Of a stretch of 61,869 bases of DNA, positions 51,883 through 60,169 are shown piece by piece (positions within the stretch are counted from its first letter, which is position 1; every line of letters starts with the position of its first letter). Below the pieces are notes generated by a model. That model was not told the origin of the DNA. It did no database searches and saw only the letters and a list, made by a program, of their open reading frames with translations. Made by a program: the position numbers and the translations under genes. Origin of the DNA: Mycolicibacterium iranicum (GTDB lineage: Bacteria; Actinomycetota; Actinomycetes; Mycobacteriales; Mycobacteriaceae); the NCBI RefSeq assembly GCF_002101705.1, contig NZ_LQPC01000035.1, positions 1-61,869 on the forward strand, given 5' to 3'.

Positions 51883-53493
51883 ATGCCGTTTCCCACAATC
51901 ACACCCACCGTCCCTGCGCTGGTGAGGTCGTGCGCCGCCCGGTTCGGCGATAAGCCATTCCTGGTCGCCTGCGGCGATGAACTGACCTACGCCGACCTGG
52001 ACCGGCGCTCCACCGATTTGGCGGTGACTCTGCTGTCGGCGGGCGTGGGTAAGGGTGACCACGTCGGGATTCTGATGCCGAACAGCATCGAGTGGGCGGT
52101 GGCCTGGTTCGCGGTGACGCGCATCGGAGCGGTCGCGGTGCCGCTGAACACCTTCTACAAGGCTTCGGAGTTGGCGTGGACGACTCGGCATGCCGACCTT
52201 CGTGTGATCCTCGCTTGGTCGAAGTTCCGCAATCAGGATTTCGTCGGCCTCCTCGAGGAGGCGCTGCCCGGTCTGGCCGAGCAGAACAACACGGAGCAGA
52301 TCTTTCTGAGGTCGGCGCCTTACCTGCGGACCATCACGATATGGGGAGACTGCGATCGCCCGTGGTGCGCGTCGATGAGCGACGGGCGGTCGACGGCGAT
52401 CGACACAGACTTTCTCGTGGGTGTCGAATCCTGTGTAACCCCGGCCGACGATGCGCTGATCATCTACACCTCGGGCAGCACCGGCAATCCCAAGGCGCCG
52501 GTGCACAGTCAGGGTGCCGTGATCCGGCACACCTACAATCTCACCACGCACTACGGCGTCACGGGCGACACGGTGATGTTCACGGCCATGCCGTTCTTCT
52601 GGGTCGGTGGTCTCATCACCGGCCTGCTCGCGGTCGTCCACCATGGCGCCACACTGATCACCCAGCCTGCATTCGGTGCTGCCGAAGCGCTCGAGCTCAT
52701 CGAGAGGCATCGCGCCACGATCACGCTCGGTTGGCCGCAGCAGGGCAAGACTCTGGCTGAACATCCCGACTTCGGCCGACGAGACTTGAGCTCCGTGCAG
52801 CGCACCAGCATGCCCGCGATGGTCGCCGAGGACCGTCGGCCCCGAGGCCCGAACGCGTTGGGCATGACAGAACTCTGCGGTAATCACATCGGAGTCGATC
52901 CCTACCCCGAGCAACCTGCGGAGCGTTCCCAGACCGGCGGCTTCTCGATCGAGGGCCTCGAACACGTGCTTGTCGATCCAGACACCGGAAAGCAGGTTCC
53001 TGATGGCAGCCCCGGCGAAATCTGGGCACGCGGATACTCGCTGATGCAACGCCTGTACAAGCGTGAGCGCGAGGACGTCTTCACTTCCGAGGGCTACTAC
53101 CGCACCGGCGACTGCGGCGTGCGCAGCGACGACGGCTGGATCACGTTCACGGGGCGGCTCGGCGATCTCATCAAGACCAGTGGTGGCACCAACGTCACGC
53201 CCTCTGAAGTCGAACTCGCGCTGACCAATTGCGACGGCGTCTTGGAGGCTTACGTCGTCGGCGTCGATGACGGAGACAACGGCACGGTGGTCGCGGCCGC
53301 GGTGGTCCCGCGCGGCGACGCCGCTGTCGACGGCGAGGAATTGCGCGCGCGGGTTCGATCCCAACTCTCGGCATACAAGGTACCCAAGTTCATTTGGGTC
53401 ACCCCAAAGCACGAACTCCCCTTCACCGCGACGGGTAAAGTCAAAATGTCCGACCTGGCGGTTCAGCTGAGCGAGGTGCTTGCGAGGCGCTAA
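51883..53493 (+). CDS. Acyl-CoA synthetase (AMP-forming)
   Basis: This 536-residue ANL ligase has IIYTSGSTGNPKAPVHSQG, LGMTELCGNHIGVDP, YYRTGDCGVRSDDGWITFTG, GRLGDLIKTSGGTNVTPSEV and the C-terminal TATGKVKMSDL. The ATG at 51883 is about nine bases after a TAGAGT, so the message would be nearly leaderless. It is divergent from the SnoaL/CoA-transferase/P450 operon and shares its candidate operator. It overlaps the convergent VOC gene by four bases. Confidence 0.86.
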   Translation: MPFPTITPTVPALVRSCAARFGDKPFLVACGDELTYADLDRRSTDLAVTLLSAGVGKGDHVGILMPNSIEWAVAWFAVTRIGAVAVPLNTFYKASELAWTTRHADLRVILAWSKFRNQDFVGLLEEALPGLAEQNNTEQIFLRSAPYLRTITIWGDCDRPWCASMSDGRSTAIDTDFLVGVESCVTPADDALIIYTSGSTGNPKAPVHSQGAVIRHTYNLTTHYGVTGDTVMFTAMPFFWVGGLITGLLAVVHHGATLITQPAFGAAEALELIERHRATITLGWPQQGKTLAEHPDFGRRDLSSVQRTSMPAMVAEDRRPRGPNALGMTELCGNHIGVDPYPEQPAERSQTGGFSIEGLEHVLVDPDTGKQVPDGSPGEIWARGYSLMQRLYKREREDVFTSEGYYRTGDCGVRSDDGWITFTGRLGDLIKTSGGTNVTPSEVELALTNCDGVLEAYVVGVDDGDNGTVVAAAVVPRGDAAVDGEELRARVRSQLSAYKVPKFIWVTPKHELPFTATGKVKMSDLAVQLSEVLARR

Positions 53494-53936
53494 CCCCGCG
53501 CTGAGTGGTCGTCTGGCAGGTTGGTGGTCATCAAGGTCAGAGGGATGCCGAACATTGGTTCCAGCTTGATCTCGGTCAGCTGGAACCCATCCCCCTCATG
53601 GTCCTGGCGGAAGTCCGGCTTGGCACCGTACCGCGCAGCGATGTGTTCGGCGGCGTTGCAGTCGGCGAACCGCACGATGACGGAGAACAACCCGTCTCCA
53701 CAACGCGCCAGGAAGTCGGCGGCGGTCCCGGGCTCCGTTGGCGCCGCGGGAGTCGGTGCTATGAGCTCGAACCCGCGATCCCAGTCGAGCCGTACCTGCA
53801 GCCCGAGATGTTCGAGTTCGAATGCCTGAAACTCAAAGCCCAGCGCTGCCAGGTATTCCGTCGCGGAATCCAGACGTTGCAGGCCGACAGCGAAGACGAC
53901 GTGATGCAGCAGCGGCAGTGGATGGGTCATTGCCAT
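53490..53936 (-). CDS. VOC (glyoxalase/bleomycin resistance) family protein
   Basis: This protein of about 148 residues has the first beta-alpha-beta-beta-beta unit of the VOC fold (LLHHVVFAVGLQRLDSATEY and LGFEFQAFELEHLGLQVRLD) and a second module with FSVIVRFADCNAAEHIAARY. VOC proteins include metal-dependent lyases, dioxygenases and epimerases. The start is uncertain between ATG codons at 53969, 53936 and 53930; none has a ribosome site. It is divergent from the SDR at 54045, with operator-like sequence between. Confidence 0.68.
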   Translation of the reverse strand: MAMTHPLPLLHHVVFAVGLQRLDSATEYLAALGFEFQAFELEHLGLQVRLDWDRGFELIAPTPAAPTEPGTAADFLARCGDGLFSVIVRFADCNAAEHIAARYGAKPDFRQDHEGDGFQLTEIKLEPMFGIPLTLMTTNLPDDHSARG

Positions 53937-53974
53937 GACGCTACGGATCACGATGTCGGTAATTCTCATTTTGC

Positions 53975-53990
53975 GGAAACAGCTGTTTTC
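53975..53990. promoter_or_regulatory. Near-palindrome resembling the shared operator
   Basis: GGAAAC-AGCT-GTTTTC is a 6-4-6 near-palindrome (5 of 6 arm pairs) in the divergent region of the VOC gene and the SDR at 54045. It matches the shared consensus at 9 of 12 arm positions. The same spacing and AAC-GTT core suggest a degenerate copy. Confidence 0.4.
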
Positions 53991-54044
53991 ATTGGGTTAG
54001 ATTGACGAAGCAAATCGCTTGGCATCGCTGCGGAGAGGCACGCC

Positions 54045-54833
54045 ATGGCACTGGAGCAGTTCCGTCTCGAAAATCAGGTCGCCATCGTGACAGGCGCCGG
54101 CCGCGGCGTCGGTGAGGGGATCGCCAAGGTCCTCGCCGAAGCAGGCGCGACCGTGATCGGAACAGCGCGTACGACATCCGAGGTGGATCAGACCATCGCT
54201 GACATCAAGGCGGCCGGTGGTAGCGGTCTAGCACTCACCGCGGATGCGCTCGTGCGGGAAGACAGCGAACGCGTGATCCGCACCGCCGTCGACCAGTTCG
54301 GCCGGATCGACATACTGATCAACAACGTCGGATTCGCCACCTATGGAGCGTTTTTGAGCCTCTCCGAGGACAATTTACGCAGCACGTTCGACTACTGCGT
54401 GACGTCGGCTTTCACCATGAGTCAACTCGCGGTGCCGCATATGTTGGACGTGGGACGCGGCTCCATCGTGAACATCTCCTCGGGTGCGGGCCGCTTCGGC
54501 ATTCGGGGACTACTGCCCTATTGCGTGGCCAAAGGCGGCCTCGAAGCACTCACCCGCGCCATGGCGCAAGAGCTCGCCCCAAAGATTCGGGTCAATGCAA
54601 TCGCCCTCGGTGCGTTCATGACCATGGGATTGCAATCCAGCTTCGACTTGATGCCCGGCTCCGAGGATCAATTGAAAGCCCGCACACCGCTGCACCGCAT
54701 CGGCGATGTCGCCGACCTCGGTCGCCTCGCCCTGTATCTGTCCACGGCGGACTGCTATGCGACCAGCTCTGTTTTCGTGGTGGATGGTGGTCTGCAAGGC
54801 CCGAACTCCGAACTTCCCCTCCCCGACCTGTGA
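54045..54833 (+). CDS. SDR family oxidoreductase
   Basis: This 262-residue classical SDR has TGAGRGVGEG, INNVGFATYG, the Ser in VNISSGAG, the catalytic YCVAK and a C-terminal SSVFVVDGGLQG. It would interconvert a hydroxy and oxo group with NAD(P). The DapB-like gene follows after 20 bases, so the two are probably co-transcribed. No mycofactocin-type insertion is seen. The substrate is unknown. Confidence 0.82.
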   Translation: MALEQFRLENQVAIVTGAGRGVGEGIAKVLAEAGATVIGTARTTSEVDQTIADIKAAGGSGLALTADALVREDSERVIRTAVDQFGRIDILINNVGFATYGAFLSLSEDNLRSTFDYCVTSAFTMSQLAVPHMLDVGRGSIVNISSGAGRFGIRGLLPYCVAKGGLEALTRAMAQELAPKIRVNAIALGAFMTMGLQSSFDLMPGSEDQLKARTPLHRIGDVADLGRLALYLSTADCYATSSVFVVDGGLQGPNSELPLPDL

Positions 54834-54853
54834 CCGACTATGGAGCCGTGCCG

Positions 54854-55933
54854 ATGAGCGACAAACCGTTACGTATCGCTGTCATTTCCACTGGGTGGAT
54901 CAGCAGCGTGTCGATCCGCGCGATCGTGCGCCGACCGCATCTCGAACTCGTCGGCGTGTGGGTGCACAGCGCCGAGAAGGTCGGGCGGGATGCGGGTGAG
55001 ATCGTCGGCATAGGCCCGATCGGTGTCACGACGACCGGCGACCTCGACGACATCGTTGCATTGAAGCCCGACTGCGTCCTTTACGGCGCCGCCAGTGCGG
55101 AGATGGACTCTGCCGCGGTACGCGATTATGTGCGGCTGCTCAATGGTGGCCTCAATGTCGTGACGACGAACACTCCCGGAATGATGTTTCCCGACAGGTG
55201 GATCCCCGATCTCGCCGCTCAGGTACGCGCTGCCGCCGAGGCGGGAGGCGTCACCATCTACACCTCCGGTATCGAGCCCGGCTTCGCCGGCGACCAGTTC
55301 GCCGTGCTGCTGACAACGTTGTCGAATACGATCCGAACCATCCGCGCGCAGGAGATCTTCGATTATTCGGCATATCCGAACCGTGACCTCATGGTCACCG
55401 CGATGGGCTTCGGCCAACCGCTCGACTTCACTCCGCTACTCGAGCTCGAAGGTGCCCAACAGTTCGCTTGGGGCCCGCCCATCGGGCTGGTCGCCAAAGC
55501 CATTGGTGTCGAACTTGACGGATTCAGCGAGAAGTACGAGCGGGTACTTACCCCCCGTGACCTGAATGTGGCATGCGGCCTCATACCGGAGGGGACGGTC
55601 GGCGCCGTGCGCGCCGAAACCACCGGACTGGTCGACGGTCATCCGGTCATCACCGTCGAGCACATCAACCGCATGGCTGCCGATCTGGCGCCCGAGTGGG
55701 CGACCGCACCCAATGGCACCTACCGCCTGATCATCGAGGGCCAGCCTCACATGCAGTGCGATCTGAGGTTGGGCACCGAAGACACCGCGGAGTCAGCCAA
55801 CGCCAACGCGATGGAAGCGACGGCAATGCGGGTCGTGAACGCCATTCCCTACGTGGTGGCCGCCGCTCCGGGGATCGCGACCTCCTTGGACCTACCCATC
55901 ACCGCGCCTCGCGGTGCGCTCGAACTGAGCTGA
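54854..55933 (+). CDS. DapB-like oxidoreductase, divergent nucleotide loop
   Basis: This 359-residue protein is paralogous to the one at 13586, sharing PDCVLYGAAS, the MGFGQPLDF segment and a C-terminal AMRVVNAIP. Its nucleotide-binding loop reads STGWISSVSIRAI, where the paralogue has GTGLTG, so cofactor binding may be altered. The ATG at 54854 has GGAG upstream. It is co-directional with the SDR at 54045. A dehydrogenase role in the catabolic pathway is more likely than lysine synthesis. Confidence 0.7.
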   Translation: MSDKPLRIAVISTGWISSVSIRAIVRRPHLELVGVWVHSAEKVGRDAGEIVGIGPIGVTTTGDLDDIVALKPDCVLYGAASAEMDSAAVRDYVRLLNGGLNVVTTNTPGMMFPDRWIPDLAAQVRAAAEAGGVTIYTSGIEPGFAGDQFAVLLTTLSNTIRTIRAQEIFDYSAYPNRDLMVTAMGFGQPLDFTPLLELEGAQQFAWGPPIGLVAKAIGVELDGFSEKYERVLTPRDLNVACGLIPEGTVGAVRAETTGLVDGHPVITVEHINRMAADLAPEWATAPNGTYRLIIEGQPHMQCDLRLGTEDTAESANANAMEATAMRVVNAIPYVVAAAPGIATSLDLPITAPRGALELS

Positions 55934-55955
55934 CCGGGCCGCCCAGTTCGCACGG

Positions 55956-56738
55956 CTAGACGGTGAACATCGGGCCCCGCGGTGCGCCCCGAACCTCGTT
56001 GCCGCCGTCGACGGCGAAACTCTGCCCGGTCATCCAACTCGATTCAGGACCCGCCAGATAGCGGATGGCCGGGGCGATGTCATCCGAGACCCCGAGTCGT
56101 CCCAAAGGAACTCGCTCAAGGAAGCTGCTCGTGAGCTCCTCGAGGTGGATGTAGCCCTGGGTTGTGGCCGCCTCGGTCAAACCGGGCCGCACGGCGTTCA
56201 CGCGAATGCCCTTCCCGCCGAGCTCTGAGGCCGCCACCTTGATCAGCATCTCCAGTGCCGCCTTTCCCGCCGAGTAATGGCCCAGTCCCTCCATCGGGAT
56301 TTTCGCAGATGTCGACGAGACGAACACGATCGAGCCGCCGTCCGTCATCAACGGGGCGCTGTAACGCAAGGCCAGGAAGTTGGACCGCAGATTGCCCATG
56401 ACGTGGTCTGTGAACGTCACCAGGTCCTGTTGGACCAGCGGGCCGGTTCCCCCGGTGGCCACCGTGCCGACGACGATGTCGAGCCTGCCGGCGACGTCGA
56501 AGGCCATCTGGGCGGTGTCCTTGACTGTCTGCTCATCTTCGGGATTCCCCTTGTGCAAGTGGATTTCGGCATAAGGCGCGTACTCCAGGATGCGGTCCCG
56601 CGTGGCGTCGAGCCTTTTCGACGAGCGACCCAACAAGAACAGCCTGGCGCCGTCGGCAGCGAGCAGGCGTGCGCTCGCCTGTGCGATTCCCGCCGACGCT
56701 CCGAGGATGAAGGCGGTTTTGCCGTCCAATATGCCCAT
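55956..56738 (-). CDS. SDR family oxidoreductase
   Basis: This 260-residue SDR has LGASAGIAQASARLLAADGA, the Ser in FVSSTSAK, the catalytic YSAGK and a C-terminal TGQSFAVDGGNEV. The ATG at 56738 is preceded by GAGG five bases upstream; a longer frame to 56756 lacks one. It is divergent from the mycofactocin-type SDR at 56864, with a candidate operator between. It converges on the DapB-like gene. Confidence 0.82.
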   Translation of the reverse strand: MGILDGKTAFILGASAGIAQASARLLAADGARLFLLGRSSKRLDATRDRILEYAPYAEIHLHKGNPEDEQTVKDTAQMAFDVAGRLDIVVGTVATGGTGPLVQQDLVTFTDHVMGNLRSNFLALRYSAPLMTDGGSIVFVSSTSAKIPMEGLGHYSAGKAALEMLIKVAASELGGKGIRVNAVRPGLTEAATTQGYIHLEELTSSFLERVPLGRLGVSDDIAPAIRYLAGPESSWMTGQSFAVDGGNEVRGAPRGPMFTV

Positions 56739-56795
56739 GATTCCTCGTCTCTCCACTGCAGCGCGGTATAACTCGGGCCGACGCTACCAGCGCCC

Positions 56796-56811
56796 GGAAA
56801 TAGACGTTCTC
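56796..56811. promoter_or_regulatory. Candidate operator (GGAAAT-AGAC-GTTCTC)
   Basis: This 6-4-6 site matches the shared consensus at 10 of 12 arm positions. It lies in the divergent region between the SDR genes starting at 56738 and 56864. A further GTTGCTCTC follows at about 56825, which could be another half-site. Confidence 0.42.
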
Positions 56812-56863
56812 TATTCGCGCAATAGTTGCTCTCGACCAAAAACGAGTGCGGTAACGTACCGGT

Positions 56864-57685
56864 GTGACCGACGTGACCGGCCGAGTCGCGCTCATCACCG
56901 GTGCCGCACGCGGTCAAGGCCGCGCCCACGCGGACCGACTGAGTGCCGATGGCTACGATCTGATCCTGGCCGATATCGCGACGCCGTTACCCCTTTGCGT
57001 CCCTTACGATTCAGCGACGTCCGAGGAACTGGACGAGACCGCTGAACTGGTGCGAGCCAACGGTCGACACGCCGTCTGCGCCATCGTCGACACCCGTGAC
57101 CACGCAAGTCTGTGCGCCGCAGTCGACGACGCCGTGACCGAGCTCGGTCGACTGGACGTGATCGTCGCCAATGCGGGCATCTGTGTCCCCGCACCATGGG
57201 ACCAAGTCACCCCGAGCGATTTCCAGGACGTCGTCGACATCAATCTGGTCGGCACGTGGAACACCGTGATGTCGGGGGCCAAGCACATCATCGCCGGCGG
57301 CCGCGGCGGTTCGATAATTATCATCGGATCGGCCGCCGGAATCACGATGGAGCCGTTCATGATCGCGTATACGGCCAGCAAGCACGCCATCGTTGGCCTT
57401 GCTCGCGCGTTCGCCGCGGAGCTCGGAAGGCACCGGATCAGGGTGAACAGCCTTCACCCCGGATCCGTCGCCACGCCGATGGGAACCGGGAGAATGCTTG
57501 AGGCGATGGCAGAGGCAGCAGCCTCGAACTCAATGCTGCGCAATGGCTTCAGCAAGCGATTCATGCCGGACGCTGTCACCATGCCCGAGGATGTTGCCAG
57601 CGCAGTCGCGTGGCTGGCGTCCGATGAATCCAGATACGTCACCGCGGCGGCGATCTCCGTGGACGTGGGCGCGACTCAGGGCTAG
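56864..57685 (+). CDS. Mycofactocin-coupled SDR family oxidoreductase
   Basis: This 273-residue SDR begins VTGRVALITGAARGQGRAHA, the signature of the mycofactocin-dependent subfamily, with VVDINLVGTWNTV, the catalytic YTASK and YVTAAAISVDVGATQG at the end. The characteristic insertion after the second strand (about residues 40-60) is present. The GTG start has no clear ribosome site. It is the second such enzyme in the window (the other is at 18068) and would pass electrons to mycofactocin, whose biosynthesis genes are not here. Confidence 0.8.
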   Translation: MTDVTGRVALITGAARGQGRAHADRLSADGYDLILADIATPLPLCVPYDSATSEELDETAELVRANGRHAVCAIVDTRDHASLCAAVDDAVTELGRLDVIVANAGICVPAPWDQVTPSDFQDVVDINLVGTWNTVMSGAKHIIAGGRGGSIIIIGSAAGITMEPFMIAYTASKHAIVGLARAFAAELGRHRIRVNSLHPGSVATPMGTGRMLEAMAEAAASNSMLRNGFSKRFMPDAVTMPEDVASAVAWLASDESRYVTAAAISVDVGATQG

Positions 57686-57698
57686 CAAGAGCCCGGAA

Positions 57699-58121
57699 TC
57701 ACGGTTGTGTCGATTCCCCTGCCGTCCGTTCCTCGTGGATACGGACCAACTCACGGAAGCCGACACGTGGATACAGCGGAACCGGTTGGACCCCCCACTC
57801 ATCCTCGGCTGTCTGTTGCCCTGCCGCTTCGGGCCGGCCCCCGAAAGGCGGCCCGCTCAACGGGTATGGCTGTTCGCATGCCAGAGAGTCGTCGGAGTAT
57901 CTGACCTTCATCAGCTCACTACAGATTTCGGTCAATGACAACGTCGGCCATCCGTACCACAGCGCCAGCGCGGGCACCGTCAATGCACCTTCGATCACCA
58001 GCCCGAACAGGCAGACGAAGAGACCTCGCTTGAGCCAGGTGTGCATCCGCGAGAACGGAGCAGTCGTCCCCAGGGGAAGCTCTTTCGGCGACGCATCGAC
58101 AGGGGCGTTCGGATCGCTCAC
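57699..58121 (-). CDS. Small membrane protein, unrecognised
   Basis: This 140-residue protein has one clear membrane segment (RGLFVCLFGLVIEGALTVPA, extending through LALWYGW). A soluble C-terminal tail follows, rich in Pro and Glu, with two Cys. I recognise no family. It lies 39 bases after the 236-residue membrane protein gene, at the end of a four-gene operon of membrane proteins. It is convergent with the mycofactocin SDR. The role is unknown; a subunit of a membrane complex is plausible. Confidence 0.6.
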   Translation of the reverse strand: MSDPNAPVDASPKELPLGTTAPFSRMHTWLKRGLFVCLFGLVIEGALTVPALALWYGWPTLSLTEICSELMKVRYSDDSLACEQPYPLSGPPFGGRPEAAGQQTAEDEWGVQPVPLYPRVGFRELVRIHEERTAGESTQP

Positions 58122-58160
58122 GGCATCTGCTTTCTCACGTATCGGCGACGACGGCCAGGC

Positions 58161-58871
58161 TCAGTCGGTGAAAATCTCACGGTTCACTGTGTGCAGGTAC
58201 GGGATGGCGAGGAATGGGGTGATGTAGAAGATGTTGTACAGCCACCACCCGAATACGGGGAATGCGGTGCCCGCATACCTGACATCGGCGTACATCGTCA
58301 TGTTGAGGATGTATCCCAGCCACGCGATGACCCCGAACCAGCAGGTGACCACCATCCACTGGTGTCCCCAGCGCTTCATCTGCAGGAACCCGATCGCCGC
58401 AGCGATGCGCATCGGGAAGACGACGACGATGCACACAATGATCCACGCCTTCTCACCAGGTGCTCCGGCGCCGCCGATCCACAGCTCGTTGTAGTGCCAG
58501 AAGTACCCCCCATCCATGAGATTCCCCCACGCGGTGAATATCGTCCGCGTCACAAGAGCATGGTTGGCGAAGACGTCGAGCCCCCATCCGATGCTGTTGA
58601 TGGCAGCGTCGAGAATGATGACGTAGCCGATGAGGGTGACCATCAGCGGCCGGACCGACAAGCCGGCACGCGCGGCACGCCGGAACAGCATCACGCCCCT
58701 GCAGAAGATCGGCAGTCCGATGGGACCCAAGACGAGAGTGCCCATCAGTACGGTGCCCACGATCAACCAGCGATCGGCCTGGCGCTGAGCGCGTTTACTC
58801 TCCTCGTGATGCTCGTCGAGGCTGACCGTTGAATTCCGAGAACGCGGCGTCGGCGTGTCCACAGCGTTCAC
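58161..58871 (-). CDS. Multi-spanning membrane protein (possibly AveC-like)
   Basis: This 236-residue protein has about five to six membrane helices, including WLIVGTVLMGTLVLGPIGLP, VTLIGYVIILDAAINSIGW, WIIVCIVVVFPMRIAAAIGF and WMVVTCWFGVIAWLGYILNM. The pattern recalls proteins annotated as 'spirocyclase AveC family' in mycobacteria, but I am not sure. It starts at a GTG overlapping the stop of the 39-residue microprotein (GTGA). Several Trp, Asn and His residues sit at helix ends. A membrane enzyme or transporter is possible. Confidence 0.65.
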   Translation of the reverse strand: MNAVDTPTPRSRNSTVSLDEHHEESKRAQRQADRWLIVGTVLMGTLVLGPIGLPIFCRGVMLFRRAARAGLSVRPLMVTLIGYVIILDAAINSIGWGLDVFANHALVTRTIFTAWGNLMDGGYFWHYNELWIGGAGAPGEKAWIIVCIVVVFPMRIAAAIGFLQMKRWGHQWMVVTCWFGVIAWLGYILNMTMYADVRYAGTAFPVFGWWLYNIFYITPFLAIPYLHTVNREIFTD

Positions 58872-58987
58872 CAACCCTTCGCGATGTACATCTGCACCTG
58901 GATGAGGAACATCGCGATGAGCGCCGCGTAGATGACGACCTGAAAGACGATGAGCGCGCGGCGTCGGCGCCTGTCCTGTTCGTTCAT
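58868..58987 (-). CDS. 39-residue single-helix membrane microprotein
   Basis: An ATG at 58987 is preceded by GGGGAAGAG. The protein is MNEQDRRRRRALIVFQVVIY followed by further hydrophobic residues to GW. Five arginines before one membrane helix predict an N-in orientation. It overlaps the next membrane protein gene by four bases and lies 70 bases after a 32-residue microprotein. A small regulatory or assembly subunit of the 236-residue protein is a reasonable inference. Confidence 0.65.
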   Translation of the reverse strand: MNEQDRRRRRALIVFQVVIYAALIAMFLIQVQMYIAKGW

Positions 58988-59057
58988 CTCTTCCCCACAT
59001 AGGACGATGTCGGGTCGCATTCGCCCATGGGGCGACCAAAAGCGTTGTCTCGCACGG

Positions 59058-59156
59058 TCAGAAGGTCCCGATATTGCCAAGGAGCCAGTACCAGAATCCG
59101 ACGATACCGATCATTGCGCCCCATGCGAATGCCAATCGGACGAGCTCACTCCACAT
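59058..59156 (-). CDS. 32-residue membrane microprotein
   Basis: An ATG at 59156 has GAGGAG five to six bases upstream, and the frame gives MWSELVRLAFAWGAMIGIVG and then a Trp-rich hydrophobic end to a TGA at 59058. It is one predicted membrane helix. The perfect ribosome site and its place as first gene after an operator palindrome (59214) support a real gene. I recognise no family. Confidence 0.6.
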   Translation of the reverse strand: MWSELVRLAFAWGAMIGIVGFWYWLLGNIGTF

Positions 59157-59213
59157 TGATGCTCCTCGCATTCGGCTCTCTCGGTGCCCGGCCTGTGCCT
59201 TAACTCGACATAG

Positions 59214-59231
59214 TGAGAATCCATATTCTCA
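59214..59231. promoter_or_regulatory. Perfect candidate operator upstream of the small membrane operon
   Basis: TGAGAAT-CCAT-ATTCTCA is a perfect palindrome with 7-bp arms, 58 bases upstream of the 32-residue microprotein start. It lies between the 3' end of the GntR gene and this reverse operon, so it probably controls the membrane operon. It is one of four full matches to GAGAAYNNNNRTTCTC. Confidence 0.66.
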
Positions 59232-59291
59232 ATGCATAATGTCAAATGTATCCAATTTGTCAACCCAATGGCTGGGCACGGAGTGCAGCAC

Positions 59292-59939
59292 TCACCGTCG
59301 CGGGCGGTCTTTCAATTCCGCTACCAGGTGTTCTGCCGCCACCTTCTGAGTTTCCGCTTGCCGCAACGCCGCTCGTTCTCCGTCACGAGCACGTATGAAC
59401 GCAATCGTCTCGAGAACTCCGGCTCTCGTTGCCTCTACCGCAGCTGGAGACACGGTGCTCATGTCCTCGACCTCGACCAACACCCGCACGCGACGCAAGA
59501 TTCTGTTCATCCGCGCCGACACGGCGACTTCGGTGATGGCGTCCACATAACGTCCGACTGCGCGCCACGCGTCTTCGCTCGACTGCGCGGATTCCAATTG
59601 GTCGCTTATCGTGAGGAGCGTGGTGTCGAGCTCCTTCGTCAGGCGCTCTGCCGCGCGCCGCGCGACATGGGCGTAGATGAGGCCGAAGACTTCCGTGTTC
59701 TCTGTAACCGATTCCGGATCGACAGGAAGGACCCGTGCGCCGCGATGTAGCTCGGTCTCGACGCGACCTTCGCCCTCGAGAATCGCGATCGCTTCGCGTA
59801 CAGGTATGCGGCTGACACCCAACCGCAGGGCCATCCCTTCCTGATTGATGCGCTCTCCGGCGGCCAGACGGCCGGAGATGATCTCGTTTCGCAGGTAAGC
59901 GGCGACCTCTTCTCCACTGCTGCGTCGTTGAAGCCGCAC
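59292..59939 (-). CDS. GntR family transcriptional regulator (FadR subfamily)
   Basis: This 215-residue regulator has a winged helix-turn-helix (VAAYLRNEIISGRLAAGERI and LRLGVSRIPVREAIAILEGE) and an all-helical C-terminal FCD-type domain. The GTG start has GGGGGAGGGG upstream. FadR-type GntR proteins often respond to acyl-CoA or organic acids. Perfect palindromes lie on both sides of the gene (59214 and 60080), but FadR-type GntR sites usually have a TGGTNNNACCA-like form, so it may not be their reader. Confidence 0.85.
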   Translation of the reverse strand: MRLQRRSSGEEVAAYLRNEIISGRLAAGERINQEGMALRLGVSRIPVREAIAILEGEGRVETELHRGARVLPVDPESVTENTEVFGLIYAHVARRAAERLTKELDTTLLTISDQLESAQSSEDAWRAVGRYVDAITEVAVSARMNRILRRVRVLVEVEDMSTVSPAAVEATRAGVLETIAFIRARDGERAALRQAETQKVAAEHLVAELKDRPRR

Positions 59940-60079
59940 GCCACCCCTCCCCCGTCATCGATCAGACGTCTTGTTCCTGCATCTGGTCGCACGGCCCAGT
60001 GTGCCTGGAACCTATTCGCGCCTAGGGGCATTGCGGCCCGCTCGCGATTCGATCACCCAACGCTACATTCGACCATTTA

Positions 60080-60095
60080 GAGAACTTTGATTCTC
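60080..60095. promoter_or_regulatory. Candidate operator (GAGAAC-TTTG-ATTCTC)
   Basis: This full match to GAGAAYNNNNRTTCTC lies in the divergent region between the GntR gene (start 59939) and the gene at 60170. It overlaps a second inverted repeat, GATTCTC-ATATGC-GAGAATC (60089-60108), so the region offers two arrangements of the same half-site. The forward gene starts 75 bases downstream. Confidence 0.62.
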
Positions 60096-60169
60096 ATATG
60101 CGAGAATCGCTGTAGCATAGACCAGCTAGTCAACGTCTCGGACGGAAATCAGACGGAGGAGGCCGACCG

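Noticed and set aside
51247..53412. A 721-codon open frame on the reverse strand
   Set aside because: Only its last part (the SnoaL-like protein) has protein-like motifs. The rest is antisense to the acyl-CoA ligase at 51883 and has the His, Arg and Gly bias of a shadow frame in GC-rich DNA.
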